Of a stretch of 64,000 bases of DNA, positions 8,414-17,154 are shown in pieces. The notes beneath the pieces were generated by a model. It was not told the origin of the DNA. It saw only the letters and a program-made list of their open reading frames with translations, and made no database searches. The DNA is from JAEUHM01 sp964538625 (lineage in GTDB: Bacteria > Verrucomicrobiota > Verrucomicrobiia > Verrucomicrobiales > Verrucomicrobiaceae). The DNA lies in NCBI GenBank assembly GCA_964538625.1, contig CAZIGH010000007.1, forward strand, positions 68,276-132,275. Reading direction: 5' to 3'. Numbering within the stretch: position 1 is the first letter of the stretch; every line of letters starts with the position of its first letter. A program made the translations under genes and the position numbers.

Positions 8414-10105
8414 ATGCGCCGCCTTGCCAGCGTCACAGTCCCTTATTGTCTTTGCGCCGGCTTGCTGATCCTTTTCGCCTCCTGCACAGGAAAGTTCCAC
8501 AAGAAATGGGCTGACCGAGAGGTCTTTGGCATCCTGCGCAAAAAGGCCGCCAAAGTGCCGAACTCCGGGGAAGACATCCTCAATGTGGACCCACCGGCAC
8601 CGCTTTCCATCGACCACCTGGCCAAGAACGCCAAGGCGGTGGACTTTCTCGGAGAACGGGCAGGCATCGAGAAAGGTGCCCGTGTGCTCACGCTGCCTGA
8701 TGCTCTTCAATATTCAGTGCATCGAAACCGGGATTACCTCTCGCGCAAAGAAGAGCTCTATGCTTCGGCACTCGATCTCACTCTCGCACGGCACGTTCAC
8801 GCACCCATCCTCACCGGCACAGGCAGCGCCACGCAGAACTACACGCGGGTCGAAGGAGCCGTAAACGAGTTCGTGACCGACTCCACGCTCACCAACACCG
8901 GAGCTGCTGGTCTCTCAGCCCTGGCCCGCACCGGCGCAAGGCTGGCCGTGGACCTGACCACGGACTTCACCAAGTTCATTACCGGCGGCATGCGAAAGGT
9001 GAGTGAATCCAAGCTCGCCGTCACCCTCACTCAGCCCCTACTGAGAGGTGCCGGCGTACTCGCCGCATCTGAGCCACTCACGCAGGCAGAGCGCAGCACA
9101 CTTTACGCCATCAGAGACTTCACTCACTACCGGAAGACTTTCGCCGTGGATACCACGGCAGCCTACTACCAGGCCCTGCAAGCTCGCGACACCGCCAAGA
9201 ACGCCCACATCGCCTACAAAGCCTTCAAAAGCATCGTCGAGCGTGAGGAGGCCATGGTGGATGCCAATCAGCGCACACGTTCCTCACTCGGCCAGCTCCA
9301 GCAGGCGGAACTCACTTACCACCGCAGGTGGATCTCCGCCGTAAAGGCCTACGAAGAAGCGCTCGACAATCTCAAAATCACCCTCGGCCTACCCGTGAGC
9401 GAGAAGTTCATGCTCGACCAGGATGAACTCGACAAGCTCAAGCTCATGGACCCGCCCGGCTCACTGGAAGAGTCCATCCAGACCGCACTCTCCACTCGGC
9501 TTGACCTGTGGAATCAGCGGGACGCCCTGGCCGATGCCGAGCGGAAGGTCAAAGTGGCGAAGCAAGACCTTCTGCCCGGAGTGAACCTCCTCCTCGGCGG
9601 CGAGATGACAGGTGACGAAGGAGCCGACGGCCTCAACCTCGACGGCAGCCGCAGAAAAGGCTACGTGGGCGGAGAGCTGGACCTCAACCTCGACCAAAAG
9701 CCACTCCGCAACAACCTCCGTCTCGCCCAGCTCAACGAGCAAGCCGCAAGACGAAACCTCGAACTCGCCGAGGAAAATGTGCGGCGGGACATCCGCACCG
9801 CCTGGCGGAACCTCGACGTAGCGCGCAAGCAGTATGAACTGGCCCTCATCGCGGTCCGGCTCTCAGAGCGCCGCCTGCTTGAAGAAGAGGCGTTCATGGT
9901 GGAAGACCGCGGCACCGCGCGCGACCTCATTGATGCGCAACAGGATCTGATCGAAGCCAGAGACCTCCTCACCGCAGCGCTCATCTCGCACACCGTGGCG
10001 CGGCTTCAGCTTTGGAAAGACATGGGAATCCTCTTCATCCGGAAAGACGGACGCTGGGCAGACGTATTGAAAAACGAACTTCCCAGGGGAACCCTCAACC
10101 CTTAA
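8414..10105 (+). CDS. TolC-family outer-membrane efflux lipoprotein
   Basis: 563 residues. The N-terminus ends in LLILFASC, a lipobox with the acylated Cys near residue 24. The body is rich in long Ala/Leu/Glu helices with the two-fold repeat of TolC proteins (DFTHYRKTFAVDTTAAYYQALQ in the first half; RNLELAEENVRRDIRTAWRNL in the second). TolC proteins form the trimeric outer-membrane duct of export systems. Three genes for the fusion protein, ATPase and permease follow on the same strand with short gaps, so this is the first gene of a complete tripartite exporter operon. Confidence 0.87.
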   Translation: MRRLASVTVPYCLCAGLLILFASCTGKFHKKWADREVFGILRKKAAKVPNSGEDILNVDPPAPLSIDHLAKNAKAVDFLGERAGIEKGARVLTLPDALQYSVHRNRDYLSRKEELYASALDLTLARHVHAPILTGTGSATQNYTRVEGAVNEFVTDSTLTNTGAAGLSALARTGARLAVDLTTDFTKFITGGMRKVSESKLAVTLTQPLLRGAGVLAASEPLTQAERSTLYAIRDFTHYRKTFAVDTTAAYYQALQARDTAKNAHIAYKAFKSIVEREEAMVDANQRTRSSLGQLQQAELTYHRRWISAVKAYEEALDNLKITLGLPVSEKFMLDQDELDKLKLMDPPGSLEESIQTALSTRLDLWNQRDALADAERKVKVAKQDLLPGVNLLLGGEMTGDEGADGLNLDGSRRKGYVGGELDLNLDQKPLRNNLRLAQLNEQAARRNLELAEENVRRDIRTAWRNLDVARKQYELALIAVRLSERRLLEEEAFMVEDRGTARDLIDAQQDLIEARDLLTAALISHTVARLQLWKDMGILFIRKDGRWADVLKNELPRGTLNP

Positions 10106-10112
10106 AACCTAT

Positions 10113-11900
10113 ATGAGCAAGCCAAAACAAAGGCGTAAGTGGTATGTGGTGGCTGCGGGCATCTGCCTGGCGGGTGCAGGATGGTACCTGGCAAGACCCA
10201 CCGCAGCCATCTCCTCAGACGTGCCCACCTTCTCCGTGCAGAAGGGCAGCCTCCAGATCAACGTCCTTCAAGGTGGCGAAATCCGCGCCCTGAAAAACCA
10301 TGAAGTGAAGTCCGAAATCGAGATCCTCACCAAAATCATCTCCCTCATCCCCGAAGGCTACCACATCACCGAAGACGACGTACGTGAGGGCAAGGTGCTT
10401 GTGGAGCTGGACTCCACCGAGCTGAAGACCAAAATCACGGACAACGACATCCTCTTCCAGACCACCGTCTCCAGCTACATCGAGGCAGACGAAAATCGCG
10501 AGATCGTCAAGAGTGAGAACCAGAGCATTGTGCGCGAGACGAAGAACCTCGCCCTCTTTGCCCTTATGGACTTCGAGAAGTATCTCGGCAAGCAGGCCTC
10601 AGCCGCCATCCTCAAAAGCCGCGGCCTCCCAGACAGCGTAGAAGCCTTTGACAAACACGTCGCCGCCATGGAAGCCGCCGCAGCTGTGGCCCCTTCCAAG
10701 CTGGAAGCTGAAAGTTCCAAGCCCGCCGCAACCAGCCAAGGCAAACCCAAGGCCCCCACCGCCGCCACACCCACCAGGACAGATTTCGTAGCCCTCCTCG
10801 AAGCCAATGATGGCAGCGACGGTGAAGCTCAGCAGCGGCTCCGCCAGCTCAATGACGAACTGCTCCTCGCACGCTCAGAGATGGCGCTTGCCAAGCAGAC
10901 TGTGGAGGCCTCCGAGCGCCTTGCCCAAAAAGGATTCATCACCAAGACCGCACTGGAGAATGACCAAGTCACTTTCGAAAAAGTCAGCCTCGCCGTGAAG
11001 ACCGCGCTCACCCAGCTTGACCTCTTCCGCAAATACGAGTTCACCAAACAGTGTGAGACCTTCCTCTCCGCCTACCAGGAAGCCCTGCACAAGCTCCAGC
11101 GAACCATTCGCGAAAACCGCGCCCGCTATGCCCAGGCCGAAACCAAGTTCCAAACCGCCAAGCGCCGCTACGACATGGAGCTAGCCAAAAAAGAAGACCT
11201 GGAGCGCCAGCTCAAGGCCTGCGTCATCAAAGCCACTCAGCCCGGACTCGTCGCCTACGGCCCCATCAACACCGGCACCCGTTACAACGAACCCATCGAA
11301 GAAGGTGCCACCGTCCGCTACCGCCAGACCATCCTCACCATCCCCGACATGACCCAAATGGGTGCCTACGTCGCCATCCACGAGTCCCAAGTGAAAAAGG
11401 TTCGCATCGGCCAGCGTGCCGTCGTGCGCGTCGATGCCGAGCCGGGCCGCGTGCTTGAGGGCAAGGTGGCAGAGGTGGCCGTGCTGCCAGACTCCAACTC
11501 CTCCCGCTACACCCCCACGCTCAAAGTCTATCCCTCCACCATCCACATCAACGGACTGCAGGACTGGCTCAAACCCGGCATGAACGCCAAGATCGAAATC
11601 GTCATCAACCAGCTCGAAGACATCCTCTACGTCCCCGTGCAGTCCATCGAAGTCGAGAACGACCAGCACTTCTGCTACGTCAACGACGGCTCCACCCTCC
11701 AGCGCCGCGAGGTGAAAACCGGTGCCTTCAATGACGAGTTCATCGAGGTCGTCTCCGGAATCAATCAGGGCGAAAGTGTAGCGCTTACCATACCCAAAAA
11801 GGCCACGCTGGAGAGCAATGCTCCCACCTCTCCCGCCAAGGCCCCAGCAGGCGGTGACTCAAAGTCTGACAAGTCCAAGGACAGCCTGGCAAAGAGCTAG
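10113..11900 (+). CDS. Membrane fusion protein of a MacAB-type exporter (HlyD/RND-MFP family)
   Basis: 595 residues, long for this family. One N-terminal membrane anchor (residues about 10-28) precedes a lipoyl-like half (FSVQKGSLQINVLQGGEIRA). Then comes a very long helical region with an Ala/Pro-rich linker (about residues 190-225) and coiled-coil helices, a second lipoyl half (KATQPGLVAYG), a beta-barrel (MTQMGAYVAIHESQVKKVRIGQ) and a membrane-proximal domain (LYVPVQSIEV). It bridges inner-membrane permease and outer-membrane duct. It sits seven bases after the TolC-like gene. The Lys/Ser-rich C-terminal tail looks disordered. Confidence 0.86.
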   Translation: MSKPKQRRKWYVVAAGICLAGAGWYLARPTAAISSDVPTFSVQKGSLQINVLQGGEIRALKNHEVKSEIEILTKIISLIPEGYHITEDDVREGKVLVELDSTELKTKITDNDILFQTTVSSYIEADENREIVKSENQSIVRETKNLALFALMDFEKYLGKQASAAILKSRGLPDSVEAFDKHVAAMEAAAAVAPSKLEAESSKPAATSQGKPKAPTAATPTRTDFVALLEANDGSDGEAQQRLRQLNDELLLARSEMALAKQTVEASERLAQKGFITKTALENDQVTFEKVSLAVKTALTQLDLFRKYEFTKQCETFLSAYQEALHKLQRTIRENRARYAQAETKFQTAKRRYDMELAKKEDLERQLKACVIKATQPGLVAYGPINTGTRYNEPIEEGATVRYRQTILTIPDMTQMGAYVAIHESQVKKVRIGQRAVVRVDAEPGRVLEGKVAEVAVLPDSNSSRYTPTLKVYPSTIHINGLQDWLKPGMNAKIEIVINQLEDILYVPVQSIEVENDQHFCYVNDGSTLQRREVKTGAFNDEFIEVVSGINQGESVALTIPKKATLESNAPTSPAKAPAGGDSKSDKSKDSLAKS

Positions 11901-11951
11901 CACCACCTGTTCAGCAGGCTGACGCCTTCACCCAAGCCAGCCTGGACCACC

Positions 11952-12686
11952 ATGGCCGCCACCCCCATCATCTCCCTCATCGATATCCGCAAGTCCTACC
12001 GGCAGGGAGAGTTTGTCACGCACGTATTGCAGGGCATCACGCTGGACATTTATCCCGGAGAGTACGTCTGCATCATGGGTCCCTCAGGCTGCGGCAAGTC
12101 CACCCTGCTCAATCTCCTTGGCGGCCTGGATCAACCCACCTCCGGACAATACATCCTAGGCGGTGAAGACATAGCCACGCTCAACGATGACGAGTTGTCC
12201 CACGCCCGTTGCTCCAAGCTCGGATTCATCTTCCAATCCTACAACCTCATCCAGCAGCTCTCCGTTCTCGAGAACATCGAAGTGCCCATGTACTACAAAG
12301 GCATGAAAGACTCCGAAATGCGGCCCATCGCCGAACGGCTCGCCGCAAAGGTAGGCCTCTCCCACAGACTCCATCACAAGCCCACTGAACTCTCCGGCGG
12401 CCAGCAGCAGCGCGTCGCAATCGCCCGCGCCCTGGCCAACAACCCCCTCGTCATTCTCGCAGACGAAGCCACCGGCAACCTCGACTCCAAATCTGGCAAG
12501 GAAATCCTGGACACCTTCGACCAGCTCAACCGCGACGGTTCCACGCTCGTCTTCGTCACGCATGACGAGCGCATGGTAGAGCGCTGCTCCCGCGTCATAC
12601 GGCTCAAAGACGGCTTCCTGGACTCCGACACCCCCGGCGCGGCCGCCCACCGCAAAGAAGAGACCGCCATCCCCCAGGCCGCCTGA
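11952..12686 (+). CDS. ABC transporter ATP-binding protein (LolD/MacB type)
   Basis: 244 residues with all nucleotide-binding motifs: Walker A GPSGCGKST at 43-51, signature LSGGQQQRVAIARAL, Walker B VILADEATGNLD, and the H-loop in VTHDERM. The sequence class (EYVCIMGPSGCGKSTLLNLLGG) is that of MacB/LolD, which power periplasm-to-outside export or lipoprotein release. Here ATPase and permease are separate polypeptides, unlike Escherichia coli MacB. It lies between the fusion protein and the permease genes, with 51 and 10 bases of spacing. Confidence 0.95.
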   Translation: MAATPIISLIDIRKSYRQGEFVTHVLQGITLDIYPGEYVCIMGPSGCGKSTLLNLLGGLDQPTSGQYILGGEDIATLNDDELSHARCSKLGFIFQSYNLIQQLSVLENIEVPMYYKGMKDSEMRPIAERLAAKVGLSHRLHHKPTELSGGQQQRVAIARALANNPLVILADEATGNLDSKSGKEILDTFDQLNRDGSTLVFVTHDERMVERCSRVIRLKDGFLDSDTPGAAAHRKEETAIPQAA

Positions 12687-12696
12687 TTCTCACCCC

Positions 12697-14019
12697 ATGT
12701 CTTTCCTCTCTGCCCATCCCATCCTGCGTCTCGCGCTGTCCCCACAGCATCTGAGCCGCACCATGTCGATGGGGCTCAAAAGCATCTGGCTCCACAAGCT
12801 GCGTTCCTTTCTCACGGCACTCGGCGTCGTCTTCGGCGTCGCCTCCGTGGTCGCCATGCTCGCCATCGGAGAGGGCGCCTCCCACGAAGCGCAGGAGCAG
12901 ATCCGCAAGCTCGGTTCTCAAAACATCATCCTCCAGTCCGTAAAACCCCCAGACTCCGGCGGAGCCACCAACGAGACCCGCAGCATGATCCTGGACTACG
13001 GCATCACCACCAAAGATATCCAGCAGATCAAGCAAACCGTCCCCGGCATCAGCATCGTCGTCCCTAGCCGCTTCATCAACGACGTAGCCTGGGCGCTCGA
13101 CCGCAAGGAAGACACCCAAATCATCGGAGCACTCCCCATCTACCCCGAGATGCGCAACCGCACCCTACTGGCCGGACGCTTCTTCTCCGACTTCGAACTG
13201 GAAGACCGCATCCCCGTCTGCGTGCTCAACCAGACCCTTGCCAAAAAACTCTTCCCCCTCAGCACACCCGTCGGCAAGTCCGTCCGCGTTCGCAACCACT
13301 ACTACAAGATCATAGGCGTCATCGAGGATGAGTCCGCCTTTGGAGGTGAGTCAAATGGCGGTAGCGCCGCGTCCAACTCCCCCACCCAGCTGTTCATTCC
13401 CTTCTCCACCCTCATGGACCAGTATGGAGAAACCTTTTTCCGCTACCGCTCAGGCAGCTTCGAAGCCGAAAAGGTAGAGTTTCACGAGGCCATCCTTCGC
13501 GTACACGACATCACCCAGGTCGTCTCCCGCGCAGACGCCGTGCGCCACATCCTCAGCCGCAACCACAAAAAGGAAGACTGGCGCATCATCGTGCCCGTGG
13601 AGCTCCTGCGCCAAGCCGAGCGCACCAAGCGCATTTTCTCCATCGTGCTGGGTTCCATCGCCGCCATCTCGCTTCTCGTAGGTGGCATCGGCATCATGAA
13701 CATCATGCTCGCCTCCGTCACCGAGCGCACACGGGAGATCGGCATCCGGCGCGCCCTGGGCGCACGCCAGACAGACATCGTCGTGCAGTTCCTCATTGAA
13801 ACGGTCCTGCTCTCCGGCGTAGGCGGCGTGCTCGGCGTCGTCGTGGGTCTCGGCATCCCCATGGCCATCAGCCACTTCGCTGGCGTCACCACCGTCATCA
13901 AACCCTGGGCGCCCGCTCTGGCCTTCTCCGTCTCCGTGCTTACCGGCATCGCCTTCGGCATCTATCCTGCCCGCCGCGCCGCCGCCATGAATCCCGTAGA
14001 GGCGCTCAGGCACGAGTAA
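12697..14019 (+). CDS. MacB-like ABC transporter permease (FtsX/MacB domain)
   Basis: 440 residues. One transmembrane helix near the N-terminus (FLTALGVVFGVASVVAMLAI), a long periplasmic MacB_PCD domain, then three C-terminal helices (IVLGSIAAISLLVGGIGIMN; ETVLLSGVGGVLGVVVGL; ALAFSVSVLTGIAFGIYPA). The segment MLASVTERTREIGIRRALGA between them is the strongly conserved MacB/FtsX motif, and the C-terminal ARRAAAMNPVEALRHE is also diagnostic. It is the last gene of the exporter operon. Nothing in the sequence reveals the exported substrate; peptides, lipids or macrolides are all possible. Confidence 0.94.
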   Translation: MSFLSAHPILRLALSPQHLSRTMSMGLKSIWLHKLRSFLTALGVVFGVASVVAMLAIGEGASHEAQEQIRKLGSQNIILQSVKPPDSGGATNETRSMILDYGITTKDIQQIKQTVPGISIVVPSRFINDVAWALDRKEDTQIIGALPIYPEMRNRTLLAGRFFSDFELEDRIPVCVLNQTLAKKLFPLSTPVGKSVRVRNHYYKIIGVIEDESAFGGESNGGSAASNSPTQLFIPFSTLMDQYGETFFRYRSGSFEAEKVEFHEAILRVHDITQVVSRADAVRHILSRNHKKEDWRIIVPVELLRQAERTKRIFSIVLGSIAAISLLVGGIGIMNIMLASVTERTREIGIRRALGARQTDIVVQFLIETVLLSGVGGVLGVVVGLGIPMAISHFAGVTTVIKPWAPALAFSVSVLTGIAFGIYPARRAAAMNPVEALRHE

Positions 14020-14078
14020 ACCAGGCACCGGAGGCGCGGCGCTGCCCCGCGAAAGAAACGATTTCACCGTCGCGTTGA

Positions 14079-14092
14079 ACTGGCATACCAGT
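14079..14092. promoter_or_regulatory. Candidate GntR operator upstream of its own gene
   Basis: ACTGG-CATA-CCAGT is a perfect inverted repeat (5-bp arms, 4-bp centre) ending eight bases before the GntR start. Its core TGG-CATA-CCA resembles the T-G-G/T-N-A-C-C-A type operators bound by GntR/FadR-family dimers. Autoregulation is an inference from position. Confidence 0.45.
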
Positions 14093-14100
14093 GTGATTTC

Positions 14101-14769
14101 ATGACCCAGCCCCTCTCCAAATCCAAGCTCCAGAACCGCGCCTATCATGAACTCCGGCGCTTGATCACCTCCGGCGAGTTCCCGCCCGGCAGCTTCCTCT
14201 CCGAGCGCCAGCTCGCCGCTCGGCTTCAGATGAGCAAAACGCCCGTCCACGTAGCCCTGAAGCGGCTTGAGGCGGAGGGCTTCGTCACCATCTCGGCCCA
14301 GCAGGGCATCGTGGTAAAAGGTATGAGCGTGGATGACATCGTGGACCACTATGAACTGCGTGAAGCCCTGGAAAGCTGGGTAGTGCGGCGGCTGGCCCGG
14401 CACCTCAAGCCAGATCAACGCCTGCTACTGGAGGACAACCTCGCCCAGCAGCATCGTGCCCTGGCGGAGCGCGACATGCTTCAGCTCATGGCGCTGGATG
14501 AGCAAATGCACTTCATGATGGGTTCCTTCCTCAACAACGCAGAGATCACCCGCACCATGGAACGCCTGCGAGACAAAGTTCACCAGGTCATCCTACGCGT
14601 GACAGAGACGGACCGCACCCGCCCGGAGGAAAGTGTGGCTGAGCATGAAGCCATCCTGAAAGCCATTGTGGCCGGAGATGCAGACACGGCTGCCACCTTG
14701 ATGGTGGAACATCTGGAAGCAGGCAAGCGCCGCATCCTCAACCCAGAGCGCTTCTCCCGCCTGGCATGA
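14101..14769 (+). CDS. GntR family transcriptional regulator with FCD domain
   Basis: 222 residues. The N-terminal winged helix-turn-helix (residues about 10-75) has the family pattern LITSGEFPPGSFLSERQLAARLQMSKTPV (in part) with recognition helix SKTPVHVALKRLEAEGFV. The remaining alpha-helical FCD domain (YELREALESWVVRRLA; AEHEAILKAIVAGDADTAATLMVEHL) binds small organic acids or sugar acids in characterised relatives. The stop codon overlaps the start of the PSCyt-PSD1 gene (ATGA at 14766-14769), so the regulator is co-translated with the gene pair it probably controls. Confidence 0.93.
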   Translation: MTQPLSKSKLQNRAYHELRRLITSGEFPPGSFLSERQLAARLQMSKTPVHVALKRLEAEGFVTISAQQGIVVKGMSVDDIVDHYELREALESWVVRRLARHLKPDQRLLLEDNLAQQHRALAERDMLQLMALDEQMHFMMGSFLNNAEITRTMERLRDKVHQVILRVTETDRTRPEESVAEHEAILKAIVAGDADTAATLMVEHLEAGKRRILNPERFSRLA

Positions 14770-17150
14770 GAAGTCCGATCCTCCAGCTCAGCCTAGTAGT
14801 GTGCGCCGCCTCGCAAACAATGGCGGAGGTGGATTTCATCCGCCACGTACAGCCCTTGTTCCAGAAGCATTGCATCCGCTGCCACGGGCCGGACGAGCAG
14901 AGCGGCGGCCTGCGCTACGACAACCACGCCCTCGCACTCAGCAAGGCAGATTCCGGCGCTTACGCCATCGTCCCCAGCAAACCGGACTCCAGCGAGTTGC
15001 TCAAGCGCATCACATCCACCCACAAAGAAGAGCGAATGCCGCCCAAAGGCCCGCAGCTCACGAATGCAGAAGTGGACTTGTTCAAGCAATGGATAGCGGA
15101 GGGTGCCACATGGCCTGAGTCCGCCTCCGCAGCGCTGGGCAAGCAAGGCTCCGACCATTGGTCGTTTCAGCCGCTGCGTGTGGTGGAACCGCCGGATGTG
15201 AGGGACGCACGCTGGGCACGGAACCCAGTGGACCGCTTCATCCAGGCCAAGCGCGAAACGGCAGGCCTCCGCCCAGTAGATGACGCACCGCCGACAGTCC
15301 TCTTGCGGCGCCTCAGCTACACCCTCACCGGGCTACCGCCCTCCCGGGAAGATCTGGACTCCCTCATGCAGCATGGTGTTACAACTGACCAAATGATTGA
15401 GCGCCTGCTGGCCAGCCCCCACTACGGCGAGCGCTGGGGCCGCCACTGGATGGACTGGGTGCGCTACGCAGACACCGCAGGAGACAACTCGGACTTCCCC
15501 ATCCCGCAGGCCTATCTCTACCGCAACTACATCATCGACAGCCTCAACGCGGACCTCCCTTATGACCGCTTCCTCACCGAGCAACTCGCAGGCGACCTGC
15601 TACCGGCAGCCGATCAGAGTGAGCGCAACCGCCTCGTCATCGCCACCGGCTACCTAGCCATGGCCCGCCGCTTCGGATCACTAGTGGAACGCTACCCCTG
15701 GCACCTCACCATAGAAGACACGCTGGACAATCTCGGGCGCACCGTCATGGGCCTCACCGTCAGCTGCGCCCGCTGCCACGACCACAAGTTTGACCCCATC
15801 AGCACGCGGGACTACTACGGACTCTACGGCATCTTGGCCAGCACGCGGTATCCGTTCCCCGGCATCGAACTCTTCCAAACGCAGCATGACTTCGTGCCGC
15901 TGGTGCCCCCCCATGAAGTGGCGGTGAAGTGGAAACCCTTTCAGAAAGAAACGCAGCGGCTCACCCAGGAACTGCAACGAGCACTCACGCGCTGCGAGGA
16001 AATGGCACAAGAAAACGCCCGACAGGAGAAGACCTCCACACTGGACGAACAGCGACGCCGAAAGGGCGAGCTCGACTCCATGCTCAAGCGCGCTCGAAAT
16101 GCAGGTGAACAGCTCGCCGCACACCTGAAAAAACTCCCCATCATCCCCACCGCCTACGCCGTCTCAGAGGGCACCGTCAAGAATGCCGCCATCCACATCA
16201 AGGGGGAACCTGAGCGCCCTGGTGCAGAAGTGCCGCGCAAGTTTTTGGACATCCTGGGCGGCCAACATCTGCCGCAGCAGGCACAGAAGCAGAGTGGAAG
16301 GCTTCAGCTCGCAAGCTGGATCACGGACGAAAAGAATCCGCTCACCGCCCGCGTCATTGTTAACCGCGTCTGGCAGCGCCACTTCGGCACCGGCATTGTG
16401 CCCACGACGAGCGACTTCGGACTGCGCGGGGACAAGCCCACACACCCCGAACTGCTGGACTGGCTGGCGGCAGACTTCATGCGCAACGGCTGGTCTCTGA
16501 AGCATCTGCACCGCCGCATCCTCACCTCACGGACCTGGCAACTCTCCTCACAAGACACTGAGGACAACATGGCCAGTGACCCGGGAAACACCTTCTACTG
16601 GAAGCACAACCGCCAGCGGCTGGATGCAGAGTCTCTCCGCGACACGCTCCTTTTCGCAGGCGGCTCTCTGGACCTAACACCCCAGACAAAACCTCACCCC
16701 ATCCCTCCCAGCAAAGAGTGGAAATACACCCAGCATCACCCATTCAAAGCGGACTACCCTATGCCCAAGCGCAGCGTTTACCAAATGATCAAGCGCCTCA
16801 CCGCGCAGCCCTACATGCAGAACTTTGACGGCGCAGACCCGAATGTATGCACCACGAAACGCGACAGCTCAGTCACCGCCCTTCAGGCACTCTTCTTTGC
16901 CAATGACGAAGTGCTTCATCAGCAGGCGCAGCGGCTGGGCAGCAAGCTCTCGCAGCAGCCCTTCAGCGAGCGTCAGCGCTTGCAAGACACCTTTCTCACC
17001 CTCTTCGCCCGCCCCCCGGCGGAGGACGAAAGCCAGCTCCTTCTCGCCCATCTTCGGCACGTTGAAAACCAAACCCAGGATAGTGCCGCCGCGTGGACCA
17101 GCCTCGTGCGCAGTCTTCTCAGGTTGAACGAGTTCCTTTACCTGGACTGA
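14766..17150 (+). CDS. PSCyt1-DUF1549-DUF1553 exported protein
   Basis: 794 residues with a signal peptide (LQLSLVVCAASQTMA). PSCyt1 comes first, with haem motif CIRCH at residues 36-40 and the family phrase HGPDEQSGGLRYDN. PSCyt2/DUF1549 follows (LTGLPPSREDL, GERWGRHWMDWVRYADTAGD, CARCHDHKFDP from residue 334). A charged coiled-coil-like insert spans about residues 389-456. Last is PSD1/DUF1553 (NPLTARVIVNRVWQRHFG to the C-terminus). Start is the ATG overlapping the GntR stop. The DUF1501 partner follows four bases after the stop. The protein probably works in the periplasm; its chemistry is unknown. Confidence 0.94.
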   Translation: MRSPILQLSLVVCAASQTMAEVDFIRHVQPLFQKHCIRCHGPDEQSGGLRYDNHALALSKADSGAYAIVPSKPDSSELLKRITSTHKEERMPPKGPQLTNAEVDLFKQWIAEGATWPESASAALGKQGSDHWSFQPLRVVEPPDVRDARWARNPVDRFIQAKRETAGLRPVDDAPPTVLLRRLSYTLTGLPPSREDLDSLMQHGVTTDQMIERLLASPHYGERWGRHWMDWVRYADTAGDNSDFPIPQAYLYRNYIIDSLNADLPYDRFLTEQLAGDLLPAADQSERNRLVIATGYLAMARRFGSLVERYPWHLTIEDTLDNLGRTVMGLTVSCARCHDHKFDPISTRDYYGLYGILASTRYPFPGIELFQTQHDFVPLVPPHEVAVKWKPFQKETQRLTQELQRALTRCEEMAQENARQEKTSTLDEQRRRKGELDSMLKRARNAGEQLAAHLKKLPIIPTAYAVSEGTVKNAAIHIKGEPERPGAEVPRKFLDILGGQHLPQQAQKQSGRLQLASWITDEKNPLTARVIVNRVWQRHFGTGIVPTTSDFGLRGDKPTHPELLDWLAADFMRNGWSLKHLHRRILTSRTWQLSSQDTEDNMASDPGNTFYWKHNRQRLDAESLRDTLLFAGGSLDLTPQTKPHPIPPSKEWKYTQHHPFKADYPMPKRSVYQMIKRLTAQPYMQNFDGADPNVCTTKRDSSVTALQALFFANDEVLHQQAQRLGSKLSQQPFSERQRLQDTFLTLFARPPAEDESQLLLAHLRHVENQTQDSAAAWTSLVRSLLRLNEFLYLD

Positions 17151-17154
17151 AAAC